Part shown: positions 27,901 to 36,053 of the stretch, piece by piece | Layout of the letters: each line of letters opens with the position of its first letter | Position numbering within the stretch: position 1 is the stretch's first letter | Assembly: GCF_000745775.1 (NCBI RefSeq) | Contig: NZ_JQJY01000001.1 | Coordinates: 620,001 to 684,000 of the forward strand | Direction of reading: 5' to 3' | DNA from: Flavobacterium sp. ASV13 | Lineage (GTDB): Bacteria; Bacteroidota; Bacteroidia; Flavobacteriales; Flavobacteriaceae | DNA length: 64,000 nt | Notes under the pieces: model-generated | Told to the model about the DNA's origin: nothing | What the model saw: only the letters and a program-made list of their open reading frames with translations | The model's database searches: none | Translations under genes and position numbers: made by a program

Positions 27901-28143
27901 AACTAAAACTCCATTAGCCGGCAATGTGTGAATGGTATAAGCTCCATCAAAATTAGAAACAGTATTAATATTAGTTCCTTTTACAATGATGTTAACTCCA
28001 GGTATTGGACCATTTGCATCTGAAACTACTCCAGATACTGTGGTTTGGGCATTTACTGCAGCAGAAAATACAAACATCAGGAACAGCATCCCCAGATTTT
28101 TAAAGTATTTCCATTTGCTTTTAGCAATTAAAAAGTTAGTCAT
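24976..28143 (-). CDS. SusC/RagA-family TonB-linked outer-membrane transporter
   Basis: A 1055-residue protein of typical SusC length. A signal peptide ends near VNAQ. The carboxypeptidase-like domain follows (GVVSDANGPIPGVNIIVKG, about residues 38-56). The plug has the SusC markers VVVGYGTMKRGDLTGAISS and ANSGAPGASSSVRIRG. The barrel covers about residues 260-1055. It imports oligosaccharides with TonB energy and is the first gene of the xylan operon. The upstream region carries a promoter overlapped by a LacI-type operator at 28279-28292. Confidence 0.94.
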   Translation of the reverse strand: MTNFLIAKSKWKYFKNLGMLFLMFVFSAAVNAQTTVSGVVSDANGPIPGVNIIVKGTNINTVSNFDGAYTIHTLPANGVLVFSFIGYKSKEVAVANQTKINVTLEEDLNDLKEVVVVGYGTMKRGDLTGAISSISSKAVAESVTTTVDQLLQGRVAGVQIQANSGAPGASSSVRIRGISSLNGSNEPIYVIDGVIIDGTASSTTSNPLSFINPSDIVSMDVLKDASATAIYGSRAANGVIIVTTKRGKKGDLALNFDSYVGWQEIPKHLDLLNLKEYGTLKNTRSDLGIVQRDNTFIRPDLLGEGTDWQKELFTTALMQSYNLSASGGNDATTYAMGIGYLDQEGIAIGSGFDRFNLRGVIDSQLKSYFKVGVNFAMSKTNQTTTVNDDALILTALKQTPNVAVRNADGTFDGPDTTEFVQNNPIGLASIKDNHNINYNMRASTYAEISFTKDLKLKTQYSLDYSFANNYTFSPSYTFGALVNDVREGTRTKSNSDFWLWTNSLNYNKTFGSHNINAMVSQEMQESHWENLYGYRSGYLTNGATDLNAGDATTAKNSNASNTSALKSYFARLIYSFSDKYILTTTIRRDGSSKFAEENRWGWFPSAAVAWKISNEEFLKDSKVVNNMKLRVGWGEVGNQNVPNFAYTSTYNASATNWGTGLLAANTANKDLKWETSSQTNVGLDLGFLNNRIELTTDVYYKKTNDLLLQLPLPAYVGTTGQGATSSPWVNVGSLENKGVDFTLNTLNMDRKDFTWRSNVTFSMNRSKVLALNTETGILNKSIQQGSDVTIVTRTAVGEPIGQFYGYKVIGRFENATDFYYKDKNGMVQPTALPEGMKIGESGVWIGDYIFEDINKDGVINEKDRDYIGNANPDFTFGVNNSFSFLGFDVSVLVTGSYGNDVANYQRRWLENPRENTNLLTSALGYAQLELIDPTGPNDYRNVHIVGGDSYMPRIAASSAASSSNYRFSNRFIEDGSYVRIKNISIGYNLPQKLYSKYGISNIRVYSNAQNILTFTKYKGYDPEVGSLNQDALLTGIDNGRYPSPMITTLGLNVNF

Positions 28144-28253
28144 AAATGGTTAATTTAATTAGTTAATAGTTATGGTTAGTTAGTTATTTTTTGCAGACTC
28201 ATTATTTAGTATACATTTTGATTAAATGAAGCCAAAACAAATCTTTATTTGAA

Positions 28254-28292
28254 CAAATATATATAAAATGCAATAACACACAACCGGTTGTG
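28254..28292 (-). promoter_or_regulatory. susC promoter overlapped by LacI-type operator
   Basis: On the minus strand TATATTTG (28254-28261) is a -7 element, and TTG (28281-28283) lies 19 bases upstream as the -33 element. The perfect 14-bp palindrome CACAACCGGTTGTG (28279-28292) has the central CG typical of LacI/GalR operators and covers the -33 element. The LacI protein encoded at 28671-29711 is the obvious ligand. Confidence 0.8.
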
Positions 28293-28615
28293 CGATTTTT
28301 TTATTAGAATAATTAAAAAAAATACTGTTTTAAAAACATATAATATAATTATTTTGCTAAAATTTTAAAAATAATACAAAACAGGTTCAATTAATCACGA
28401 AAACGTTGTAGATAAATTAGAGATTGGATCGATTAGTTAAAAAAAAAGCAAAAATTAAAAATCAGTTTTCTTTTAAATTCTACTTACAATTATAAGACAA
28501 AGGAAATTGTAAGTAATCTGACAGTTGTACTTAAGCATTGTGGGAAAATTGCCAACGAGCCTATTTTATTCAGAAAAATAGACTTAAAAGACAATCGGTT
28601 GCTCATAAAGGCAAA

Positions 28616-28645
28616 AAAATCCCGCTATTGTAATAGCGGGATTTT
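28616..28645 (-). terminator. Terminator after LacI gene (minus strand)
   Basis: AAAATCCCGCTATT (28616-28629) and AATAGCGGGATTTT (28632-28645) are perfectly complementary. A T run follows on the minus strand. It separates LacI transcription from the susC operon. Confidence 0.88.
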
Positions 28646-28670
28646 ATAGTATAGAAATTTAAGCCGTAAA

Positions 28671-29711
28671 TTACTTTATGTCTTTTCGATGTGACGATTC
28701 TCTAACCAAAACTTCGGTATTTAAGAATGTAATTTCCTGAACTTCACTCTCTTTAAGTGATTTTAAGTTTTTTATGATGATTTCTGCAGCTGCTTTTCCC
28801 ATTTTTTCTGCAGGATGGGTAATTGTCGATAAATTAGGATCGATAATTTCAGAAATCGGGTCGTTATTAAAGCCAATAACCGCTAAATCTTCAGGAACTT
28901 TTATTCCTCTTTTTTTCGCAGTCTGAACGGCGCTCACCGCTATAATATCTCCCGATGCAAAAATTCCGTCTGGAATTGGTTTCAAATCAAATAATTTGTT
29001 GCTTGCTTTTACTCCATCTTCATAAGTAACCGATTTCAAATCAACAATCAATTCCTCAATTATGGGCAAATTATGATCCCTTAAGGCTTCCATATAGCCT
29101 CTTCTTCTCTCATTATACAGATTTCCAAATTCTGCGCCAGCAGTCAAATGGGCAATTCTAAGACAACCTTGCTCAATAAGATGCTTGGTAGCTTTATAAC
29201 CAGCCGAATAATTATCAATTACAACTCTAAAAGTATTGTAATCTTTTGGAACCCTGTCGACAAATACCAGAGGAATATTATTATTTGAGAATTGTTCAAA
29301 ATGAGACGTATCACGCGTTTCCATAGCAAGCGAGCAAATAACACCGCTCACACGATTACTGTACAATGATTTAGCCATATTTACTTCATCTGCATACGAG
29401 TCATGCGACTGCATAATAATTACAGAATAGTCGGATTTTTGTGCCGTAATTTCAATACCACTAATTAAGGATGATAAAAACGGCTGAGTAACCGTTGGAA
29501 TCAAAACTCCAATGGTTTTTGTTTTATTACCGCGCAAACCTGCTGCCAGAGTATTAGGAACAAATCCCATTTCCTTGGCTGCTTTTTTGACTTTTTTTAT
29601 GGTTTTATCACTTATTGAATGATGGTCTTTTAAAGCTCTTGATATTGTGGAAGTTGCTAAATTCAACTTCTCTGCAATATCGTAGATCGTTACATGTTTA
29701 TTCTCTTCCAT
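28671..29711 (-). CDS. LacI/GalR family transcriptional regulator
   Basis: A 346-residue regulator. The N-terminal HTH lies at about residues 7-35 (VTIYDIAEKLNLATSTISRA), followed by the hinge helix (PNTLAAGLRGNKTKTIGVLIP) and a periplasmic-binding-like sugar-sensing domain to the end (VIGFNNDPISEIIDPNLSTI). It sits upstream of the xylan operon on the same strand but is separated by its own terminator. Most Bacteroidota xylan loci use hybrid two-component or ECF/anti-sigma regulators, so LacI control is notable here. Confidence 0.92.
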   Translation of the reverse strand: MEENKHVTIYDIAEKLNLATSTISRALKDHHSISDKTIKKVKKAAKEMGFVPNTLAAGLRGNKTKTIGVLIPTVTQPFLSSLISGIEITAQKSDYSVIIMQSHDSYADEVNMAKSLYSNRVSGVICSLAMETRDTSHFEQFSNNNIPLVFVDRVPKDYNTFRVVIDNYSAGYKATKHLIEQGCLRIAHLTAGAEFGNLYNERRRGYMEALRDHNLPIIEELIVDLKSVTYEDGVKASNKLFDLKPIPDGIFASGDIIAVSAVQTAKKRGIKVPEDLAVIGFNNDPISEIIDPNLSTITHPAEKMGKAAAEIIIKNLKSLKESEVQEITFLNTEVLVRESSHRKDIK

Positions 29712-29814
29712 GAAATAAATAATATGAGATGTAAATATAAGTTATTTTACAACATTATATGATTTCTAAATTTGACTTGAATTAATTGCCTAATTATCTA
29801 ATTTTCAAATTATC

Positions 29815-31416
29815 TTATTCGTCATACATTTCCATCCAAAGTCGTGTTTCCTCAAGATCCAGCTCTTTTTCAATTTTTCTAAAAATCTCTTCGTTTACAG
29901 CACCATTTTTATGCATTACTTCTAGTTTAGCTCGCTCAACATTCAACAGATCAATCTGAAGTTTTGTAAAATCATTAAAAATCTCCCCTCCCATTACATT
30001 TCCTTTTCCGAAGAAATTTGCCGGAAGTTCTGTTTTCTGCAAACGATTAAATTTTACTTCATATTTGCTTTTAATATTATGGAGCAAATCGTCATTAAGC
30101 AATGAAAAGTTATCTTCAATGTGTGCAATAGTCTCAGAAACAATCACATTTCTAATTTGATATTCCTCTGCTAAAATAGAATAAGGTTGTAATTTTAATT
30201 TTCGGATAAGCCACGGAAGTGTAAGCCCCTGAATAACTAATGTTGAAAGGATTACACAGAAAACTAAATAAATTATTAGATTACGAAATGGAAATGCTTC
30301 TTTTTCGCTTATCATTAATGGCAAAGCCAATGCAGCAGCCATAGAAACCACGCCACGCATTCCAGACCAGCCAAAAATAATCATATTGCGATAATCAAAT
30401 TCTTCGTTTTCACGGATTCGTTTGCTAAGAAATCTCGGAAGCAATGTTGCCGGAACAATCCATAAAAAACGCACCAAAATAACAACAGCACTTATACTCG
30501 CTCCCCATAAAAACAAAGCAGTTCCCGAATAATTACTGATTCCTGCAATAATATGACGCAACTGAAGTCCGATTAAAATAAAAATCAGTCCGTTTAAAAT
30601 ATTTGTCAAAATATTCCAGATCGTTCCAGCCATCATACGGCTTTCATGAGTAAAAATTTTACCAGATCTTGCCGATAGAAAAAGACCTGTTGTCACAACC
30701 GCAAGCACTCCCGAACATTCAAAATGTTCTGCTATTAAATAAGATGCAAAAGGAGTTAAAAGTGTCAGCGTTGCCTCGATTATATCATCACAAACAAATT
30801 TTGTATGAATAATGCTCATCACATATCCAACAAGCAATCCTATTGCAATTCCTAAAGTCGACATGATAAAGAAGTTCAAACCTGCTTCCCAAAGCACAAA
30901 ATTCCCTGCTACAATAGCTGTAAGCGCATATTTATAAGCTACAAGTCCGCTCGCATCATTAAGCAGACTTTCACCTTCAAGAATGGCAATTAATCTCGGA
31001 TGCAATCCAAGTCCTTTTGTAATTGAAGTTGCTGAAACTGCATCTGGAGGGGAGACAATTGCACCAAGCAAAAATGCTAACGGCCAGGAAATATCATCTA
31101 TAAGCATATGTGCTGCTACAGCAACGGAAATTGTGGTAAATAAAACCAGTCCGACTGCAGCGAGTGTAATTGGGCGAATTGTTTTTTTAAACTCAAACCA
31201 GCTTGTGTACCAGGCTGCATGATATAAAAGCGGTGGCAAAAATATAATAAATACTACTTCCGGATTTAAGGCTATAACTGGCAAATCCGGAACTGTGCTG
31301 ATTGCCACACCGCAAAGAACCAATACAATAGGAATTGGAAAATTATACTTTTTGCTTATTAAGCTTAAAAAAGCGACTCCAAACAGTAACATGATAATTA
31401 CGGTTATATTCTCCAT
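29815..31416 (-). CDS. Na+/H+ antiporter, CPA1 family
   Basis: A 533-residue inner-membrane cation/proton antiporter with 11-12 hydrophobic segments over the first ~410 residues. The CPA1 core motif FLLGAIVSPPDAVSA and the following LEGESLLNDASG (about residues 116-160) are clear and include the ion-binding Asp and Asn/Asp pair. The C-terminal ~120 residues are hydrophilic and helical, the cytoplasmic regulatory tail. It exchanges Na+ (or K+) for H+ and supports pH and salt homeostasis. It appears monocistronic. Confidence 0.92.
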   Translation of the reverse strand: MENITVIIMLLFGVAFLSLISKKYNFPIPIVLVLCGVAISTVPDLPVIALNPEVVFIIFLPPLLYHAAWYTSWFEFKKTIRPITLAAVGLVLFTTISVAVAAHMLIDDISWPLAFLLGAIVSPPDAVSATSITKGLGLHPRLIAILEGESLLNDASGLVAYKYALTAIVAGNFVLWEAGLNFFIMSTLGIAIGLLVGYVMSIIHTKFVCDDIIEATLTLLTPFASYLIAEHFECSGVLAVVTTGLFLSARSGKIFTHESRMMAGTIWNILTNILNGLIFILIGLQLRHIIAGISNYSGTALFLWGASISAVVILVRFLWIVPATLLPRFLSKRIRENEEFDYRNMIIFGWSGMRGVVSMAAALALPLMISEKEAFPFRNLIIYLVFCVILSTLVIQGLTLPWLIRKLKLQPYSILAEEYQIRNVIVSETIAHIEDNFSLLNDDLLHNIKSKYEVKFNRLQKTELPANFFGKGNVMGGEIFNDFTKLQIDLLNVERAKLEVMHKNGAVNEEIFRKIEKELDLEETRLWMEMYDE

Positions 31417-31616
31417 GTAAAAATTGTTTTTTGGTTTTTGAATTTTGATTCCATTCGGAAATGGCCACTAAATTAATATTTAATGAGAATTATATCCATT
31501 TTTGTTTTATAAAATAAATTTTAAGACTGAATTAAACTTTTATCTCTCTTATATGTCTTATAGAAGAAAAAAAATCTTAAAATATGCTTAAGACCAAAGT
31601 TTCTGAGCCAAATAAA

Positions 31617-31646
31617 TTGATTTACTGATATTAATTTTTACATTTG
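31617..31646 (+). promoter_or_regulatory. Promoter of ankyrin/flavin-reductase genes
   Basis: TTG (31617-31619) and TACATTTG (31639-31646) are 19 bases apart, matching the Bacteroidota -33/-7 pattern. The start codon is about 100 bases downstream. Confidence 0.65.
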
Positions 31647-31650
31647 CGTT

Positions 31651-31669
31651 ATTTTTATTTATTCTAAAT
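31651..31669. promoter_or_regulatory. Fur-box-like sequence
   Basis: ATTTTTATTTATTCTAAAT matches 16 of 19 positions of ATTTAGAATTATTCTAAAT, the Fur box I recall from Riemerella (a related Flavobacteriia/Weeksellaceae genus). It sits just downstream of the -7 element, over the expected transcription start. ATTCTAAATAGAAT at its right end is a further palindrome. A related box is at 56120-56138. Confidence 0.55.
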
Positions 31670-31746
31670 AGAATCATTTTCTGTAAATGATTTAAGCCAA
31701 AAGAATAAAAAAGTTTAACTAATTGAAAAACAACAAATACCAAAAT

Positions 31747-33225
31747 ATGAAAAGGAATATCTTTCTTTCTTTAGCATTAACTACCGCTTTATTTGTTAAT
31801 GCTCAGCAAAAAAACACATTATTAGAAGCTTCATTTTGGAAAACAACTCCAAATACAGAAACAGTTAAAGCTGAAATTGCAAAAGGAAACAATCCTGCAG
31901 AAGCCAATGCAAATGCTTTTGATGTTACAACATTAGCCATTAACAATGATGCACCTTTCGCAACTATAACATTCTTATTAGATCAGCCGGGAAATCCTAT
32001 AAACAAATCTACACACGATAATCGTATTTATTTGCACTGGGCTGCTTACAGAGGCAATACCGAATTAGTAAACTATTTAATATCAAAAGGATCTGATGTT
32101 AATTTTGAAGACAGTCACGGAACTACACCACTTGTTTTTGCTGCAGGCAACGGACAATCGGATCCGGCACTTTACGAAGCCTTTTTCAAAGCTGGAATTG
32201 ATCCGAAGAAAAAATATAAAGACGGAGAAAACTTATTGCTTTTAGGAATTCCATCTGACAAAGATTTAAAACTTGCCGATTTTTTAACTACAAAAGGATT
32301 ATCATTAAAAGATACTGACAAAAATGGCAGCACTGCATTTGATTATGCAGCCAGAACAGGTAATATTGTTCTTTTGAAAAAATTACTAGACAGAAAAGTA
32401 AAAGCTACTGACAATGCTCTTTTATTTGCTACACAGGGAAGCCGTAGAGAAACAACTTCACTTGAAACTTATAAATTTTTAGTTGAAGATTTGAAACTAA
32501 AACCAACTGTAACTTCAAAATCTGGTGATAACGTACTTCATTTATTGGCAACAAAACCAAATCAAAAAGAAATTATTGCTTATTTTCTTTCAAAAGGCGT
32601 TGATGCAAATAAAGTAAACAATGATGGAAATACGCCATTTATGATTGCTGCAGGCGCGAGAGAAAATGGCGCTTTAGAATTGTTATTACCAACGGCAAAA
32701 AACATCAATCTGCAAAATCCAAAAGGAGAATCGGCTTTGACAATGGCAGTAAAATCAGGAACTCCTGAGGCTGTTGCGCTTCTTTTAGGAAAAGGTGCTG
32801 ATGTTAAAGTTCTTGATAAAGACGGAAATAATTTAGGTTTTTACTTAGTTCAAGCTTACAGACCAGACCCTAAACAAGATACTTTTGATGCTAAAGCAAA
32901 ACTTTTACAAGAAAAAGGATTGAATCTTGCTACTCCGCAAAAAGACGGAAGCACTTTATATCATTTTGCAACCGCAAAAAACGATCTTTCTTTAGTAAAA
33001 AAATTAGCTTCTTTAAATATTGATGTAAATGCAAAAAATAAAGACGGAATCACTGCACTTCATAAAGCTGCAATGGTTGCAAAAGATGACACTATCTTGA
33101 AATACTTGCTTTCTATCGGTGCTAAAAAAGAACTTACAACAGAATTTGACGAAAGTGCTTATGCTTTAGCAAAAGAAAATGAGTCTTTGACAAAACAAAA
33201 CATATCAATCGAATTTTTAAAATAA
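31747..33225 (+). CDS. Exported ankyrin-repeat protein
   Basis: A 492-residue protein from ATG 31747; an in-frame TTG 24 bases upstream is less likely. A signal peptide (MKRNIFLSLALTTALFVNAQ) is followed by about ten ankyrin repeats that fill the rest of the protein (for example HWAAYRGNTELVNYLISKGSDVN and ALTMAVKSGTPEAVALLLGKGADV). Ankyrin proteins scaffold other proteins and have no catalysis of their own. It heads a group with DUF2271, PepSY-flavoreductase and ApbE genes, so a periplasmic assembly role for the reductase is plausible but unproven. Confidence 0.88.
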   Translation: MKRNIFLSLALTTALFVNAQQKNTLLEASFWKTTPNTETVKAEIAKGNNPAEANANAFDVTTLAINNDAPFATITFLLDQPGNPINKSTHDNRIYLHWAAYRGNTELVNYLISKGSDVNFEDSHGTTPLVFAAGNGQSDPALYEAFFKAGIDPKKKYKDGENLLLLGIPSDKDLKLADFLTTKGLSLKDTDKNGSTAFDYAARTGNIVLLKKLLDRKVKATDNALLFATQGSRRETTSLETYKFLVEDLKLKPTVTSKSGDNVLHLLATKPNQKEIIAYFLSKGVDANKVNNDGNTPFMIAAGARENGALELLLPTAKNINLQNPKGESALTMAVKSGTPEAVALLLGKGADVKVLDKDGNNLGFYLVQAYRPDPKQDTFDAKAKLLQEKGLNLATPQKDGSTLYHFATAKNDLSLVKKLASLNIDVNAKNKDGITALHKAAMVAKDDTILKYLLSIGAKKELTTEFDESAYALAKENESLTKQNISIEFLK

Positions 33226-33242
33226 AATTAAAAAGTTATGAA

Positions 33243-33296
33243 TTATGAGTTTTGAGTTCAATTCGTAACTCACAATTCTTAACTCAAAACTCATAA
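33243..33296 (+). repeat. 16-bp inverted repeat between ankyrin and DUF2271 genes
   Basis: TTATGAGTTTTGAGTT (33243-33258) and AACTCAAAACTCATAA (33281-33296) are perfect complements with a 22-base loop. Longer imperfect arms run out to ATGAATTATG / CATAATTCAT. There is no T run, so it may process or stabilise mRNA rather than terminate. Confidence 0.7.
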
Positions 33297-33326
33297 CTCA
33301 TAATTCATAATTCATAATTAAAACAC

Positions 33327-33809
33327 ATGAAATCAATTCTAAAAATCGCACTTACAAGTGTTCTTATCTGCCTAATCTCTTTTCAGTCTAATGCACAAGC
33401 AAGTAAATATAAATGCATGCTTCAAATGGCAAATTATATGGGAGAAGGTGCCTATATCGTGGTTTCTTTAATCAATCCAAAAGGCGATTACGAGAAAACA
33501 CTTTATGTAATGGGAGATGATAAAAAATGGTACAAATCATTAAAAGAATGGAACAAATTTCATACTGCAAAAGGCGATGATGTTAGTGCTATCTCAGGTG
33601 CGTCAGTTACTGGAGGAGACAGAAGTGTTACCACTTTCGAAATCGATGATTCTAAAATCAATAAAGGATACAAATTACGATTTGAATCGGCTGTTGAAGA
33701 TCAAAAATATTATGTAACTGATTTAGAAATTCCATTGACGACAGCTGGTCTTGCTGATAAAACTGACGGGAAAGGTTACATCAGATATGTAAGATTAAAC
33801 AAAATTTAA
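33327..33809 (+). CDS. DUF2271 periplasmic protein, candidate flavinylation target
   Basis: A 160-residue protein with a signal peptide (cleavage near SNAQ, residue 24). The mature part fits DUF2271, a small Ig-like domain. Around residues 85-97 it reads DVSAISGASVTGG. The SGA[ST] core resembles the site where ApbE attaches FMN through a phosphoester to Ser/Thr (Ser93 here), although the usual Asp three residues before the Ser is replaced by Ser87. An ApbE gene lies 2.2 kb downstream on the same strand, with a PepSY flavoreductase between. Probably a periplasmic electron carrier. Confidence 0.8.
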   Translation: MKSILKIALTSVLICLISFQSNAQASKYKCMLQMANYMGEGAYIVVSLINPKGDYEKTLYVMGDDKKWYKSLKEWNKFHTAKGDDVSAISGASVTGGDRSVTTFEIDDSKINKGYKLRFESAVEDQKYYVTDLEIPLTTAGLADKTDGKGYIRYVRLNKI

Positions 33810-33857
33810 TACCTTACATTCCAGATTTATATTTGATTACCCTTTAGCTTACATTCA

Positions 33858-36041
33858 ATGACTCTTTCTTTTTGGCGTTACACACACTTAGCCTTGGCTT
33901 TGTTTTCTTCTTTGTTTTTACTGCTGGCATCCGTTACAGGAATTATTTTAGCCGTAGATGCTGTACAGGAAAAAACTTTGCCGTACAAAACAGAAAATTT
34001 TGATACCTTAACTTTAGGTCAAACGCTTCCTGTTTTAAAAAAGAAATATGCTGAGATTACCGAATTAAGTGTCGATTACAATCAATTTGTAACGCTTCAG
34101 GCAATTGATGAAGATGGAAATGACATCAATGCTTACATTGACGCTAAAACAGGAAAAACACTAGGAACTCCTGCAAAAAAAAGTGAATTTATTCAATGGA
34201 TTACAAGTCTTCACCGCTCTTTGTTTCTTCATGAAACGGGGCGTTTTTTTGTTGGCGCAATTTCGTTTTTATTATTCCTGATTGCAATTTCAGGATTTAT
34301 GCTTGTTTTGAGCCGCCAAAGAGGAATTCGTAATTTCTTTTCGAAAGTAATCAAAGAATATTTTGCGCAATATTATCATGTTGTTTTTGGAAGATTAGCT
34401 TTAATTCCGATTTTAATTATTGCCCTAACCGGAACTTATCTCTCGCTTGAAAGATTTAATTTTTTCATGGGAGATGAAAAAGCAAAACCTGTAAAAACCG
34501 AACTTTCAGCAGAAGCCAAAAAAACTTCAATTTTTGAAAAAACGCTTTTAGCAGATGTAAAAAAAATCGAATTTCCTTTTACAGATGATCCAGAAGAATA
34601 TTATATCATTGAATTAAAAGACCGCGAAATTGAAGTGAATCAGGTTACTGGAGCTGTAATTACAGAGAAACTTTCACCAATGACAATTCAACTTGCAGCC
34701 TTGAGTCTTGATATTCATACAGGAAGAATAAATGCTATTTGGGCTGTTATTCTAGTAATTTCCTGTTTAAATATTCTATTTTTTATTTATTCCGGTTTTG
34801 CAATAACTTTAAAAAGAAGATCAAGCCGAATTAAAAACAAATTCAAAGCTCTAGAAAGTTCTGTTATTCTTTTAGTTGGTTCTGAAAACGGAAGCACTTT
34901 ACGCTTTGCGAATGCTATTCTGAAACAATTAATCGATCACGGACATAAAGTGCATATAGCTGAATTGAATAATTTTACTGTTTTCCCAAAAGCAGAACAT
35001 ATTATAGTTTTCTCATCTACTCATGGTTTGGGAGATGCCCCATCTAATGGAGGGAAATTTGTTTCATTACTAAAGAAATACAATCAACAACAAAAAATCA
35101 ATTTTTCTGTAGTTGGTTTTGGATCAAAATCGTATCCTGATTTTTGTGGATTTGCTATTGAAATCGATCAGCTTTTAGAACAACAAAATTGGGCAGAGCG
35201 CTTTTTAGAATTGCAAACTGTAAACGATAAATCAGCAACCGAATTTGTGGAATGGATTAAGTTATGGAGTGCCAAAACTGGAATTTCATTATCGACAACG
35301 CCATCCGTTTATAATCATGTTCCAAAAGGATTACAGAAATTAATGGTTTTAGATAAAACTTTAGTTTCAGAATCCGAACAGACTTTTTTAGTGACTTTGC
35401 GCGCCAATATGAGAGCCAAATTTACTTCTGGCGATTTACTGGCTATTTATCCCGCAAACGACAGTAGAGAGCGCCTCTACTCGATTGGAAATCATTCTGG
35501 AAACATACAATTGGTTGTCAAACTTCATCCGCACGGATTGGGATCTGGTTTCTTAAATAATTTAGAGCCAGGAAAAGTTATAAAAGCAAGAATTATAAAT
35601 AATCACGCTTTTCATTTTCCGAAAAAAGCTTCGAAAGTAGCTTTAATTTCAAACGGAACCGGAATCGCGCCTTTTCTTGGAATGATTGAACAAAACAAGA
35701 AAAAAATCGAAACACATTTGTACGCTGGATTCCGAATGGAAACTGAAATGGTTTCTAATTATAAAAAATTTGCTTCTGAAATGATTCAGAAAAAACAGTT
35801 GCAAAATTTTCATTTGGCTTTATCGCGTGAAGCAGAACATTTTTACGTCATGGATTTAATTAAAAAAGATGCCGATTTCTTTGTTGATTTATTAAGAGAA
35901 AATGGCATTATCATGATTTGCGGTTCTCTCGCTATGCAAAAAGACGTTGAAACTATTTTAGATGAATTATGTCTTGCAAATGGGCTGAAAAATGTATCCG
36001 AATATAAAAATAATAGGCAATTACTAACCGATTGCTATTAA
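33858..36041 (+). CDS. PepSY membrane protein fused to flavodoxin and FAD/NAD(P)-binding reductase
   Basis: A 727-residue fusion. Residues ~1-330 form the PepSY_TM module with four membrane helices (about 10-35, 130-155, 175-200, 300-325) and periplasmic PepSY segments (GETGRFF-type HETGRFFVG, LSLDIHTGRI). Residues ~338-480 are a flavodoxin-like domain (LLVGSENGSTLRFAN). Residues ~490-727 are a sulfite/CPR-type FAD and NAD(P) domain (RLYSIGNHSG, LISNGTGIAPFLGMIEQ). Electrons would pass from NAD(P)H through FAD and FMN and cross the membrane. It resembles proposed bacterial ferric reductases. Confidence 0.88.
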   Translation: MTLSFWRYTHLALALFSSLFLLLASVTGIILAVDAVQEKTLPYKTENFDTLTLGQTLPVLKKKYAEITELSVDYNQFVTLQAIDEDGNDINAYIDAKTGKTLGTPAKKSEFIQWITSLHRSLFLHETGRFFVGAISFLLFLIAISGFMLVLSRQRGIRNFFSKVIKEYFAQYYHVVFGRLALIPILIIALTGTYLSLERFNFFMGDEKAKPVKTELSAEAKKTSIFEKTLLADVKKIEFPFTDDPEEYYIIELKDREIEVNQVTGAVITEKLSPMTIQLAALSLDIHTGRINAIWAVILVISCLNILFFIYSGFAITLKRRSSRIKNKFKALESSVILLVGSENGSTLRFANAILKQLIDHGHKVHIAELNNFTVFPKAEHIIVFSSTHGLGDAPSNGGKFVSLLKKYNQQQKINFSVVGFGSKSYPDFCGFAIEIDQLLEQQNWAERFLELQTVNDKSATEFVEWIKLWSAKTGISLSTTPSVYNHVPKGLQKLMVLDKTLVSESEQTFLVTLRANMRAKFTSGDLLAIYPANDSRERLYSIGNHSGNIQLVVKLHPHGLGSGFLNNLEPGKVIKARIINNHAFHFPKKASKVALISNGTGIAPFLGMIEQNKKKIETHLYAGFRMETEMVSNYKKFASEMIQKKQLQNFHLALSREAEHFYVMDLIKKDADFFVDLLRENGIIMICGSLAMQKDVETILDELCLANGLKNVSEYKNNRQLLTDCY

Positions 36042-36053
36042 AAAATTTATATC

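Larger units (their letters stand above)
28144..28670. other. susC upstream region, 527 bases without a gene
   Basis: It contains the susC promoter and LacI-type operator (28254-28292), a weaker operator-like CAATCGGTTG at 28592-28601, and the LacI gene terminator (28616-28645). The middle part (about 28300-28590) is AT-rich with no recognisable gene. Confidence 0.6.
31417..31746. other. Promoter region of the ankyrin-DUF2271-PepSY-ApbE genes
   Basis: 330 bases without a gene between divergent units. The right part holds the promoter (31617-31646) and a Fur-like box (31651-31669). The left part is AT-rich with nothing recognisable. Confidence 0.6.
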
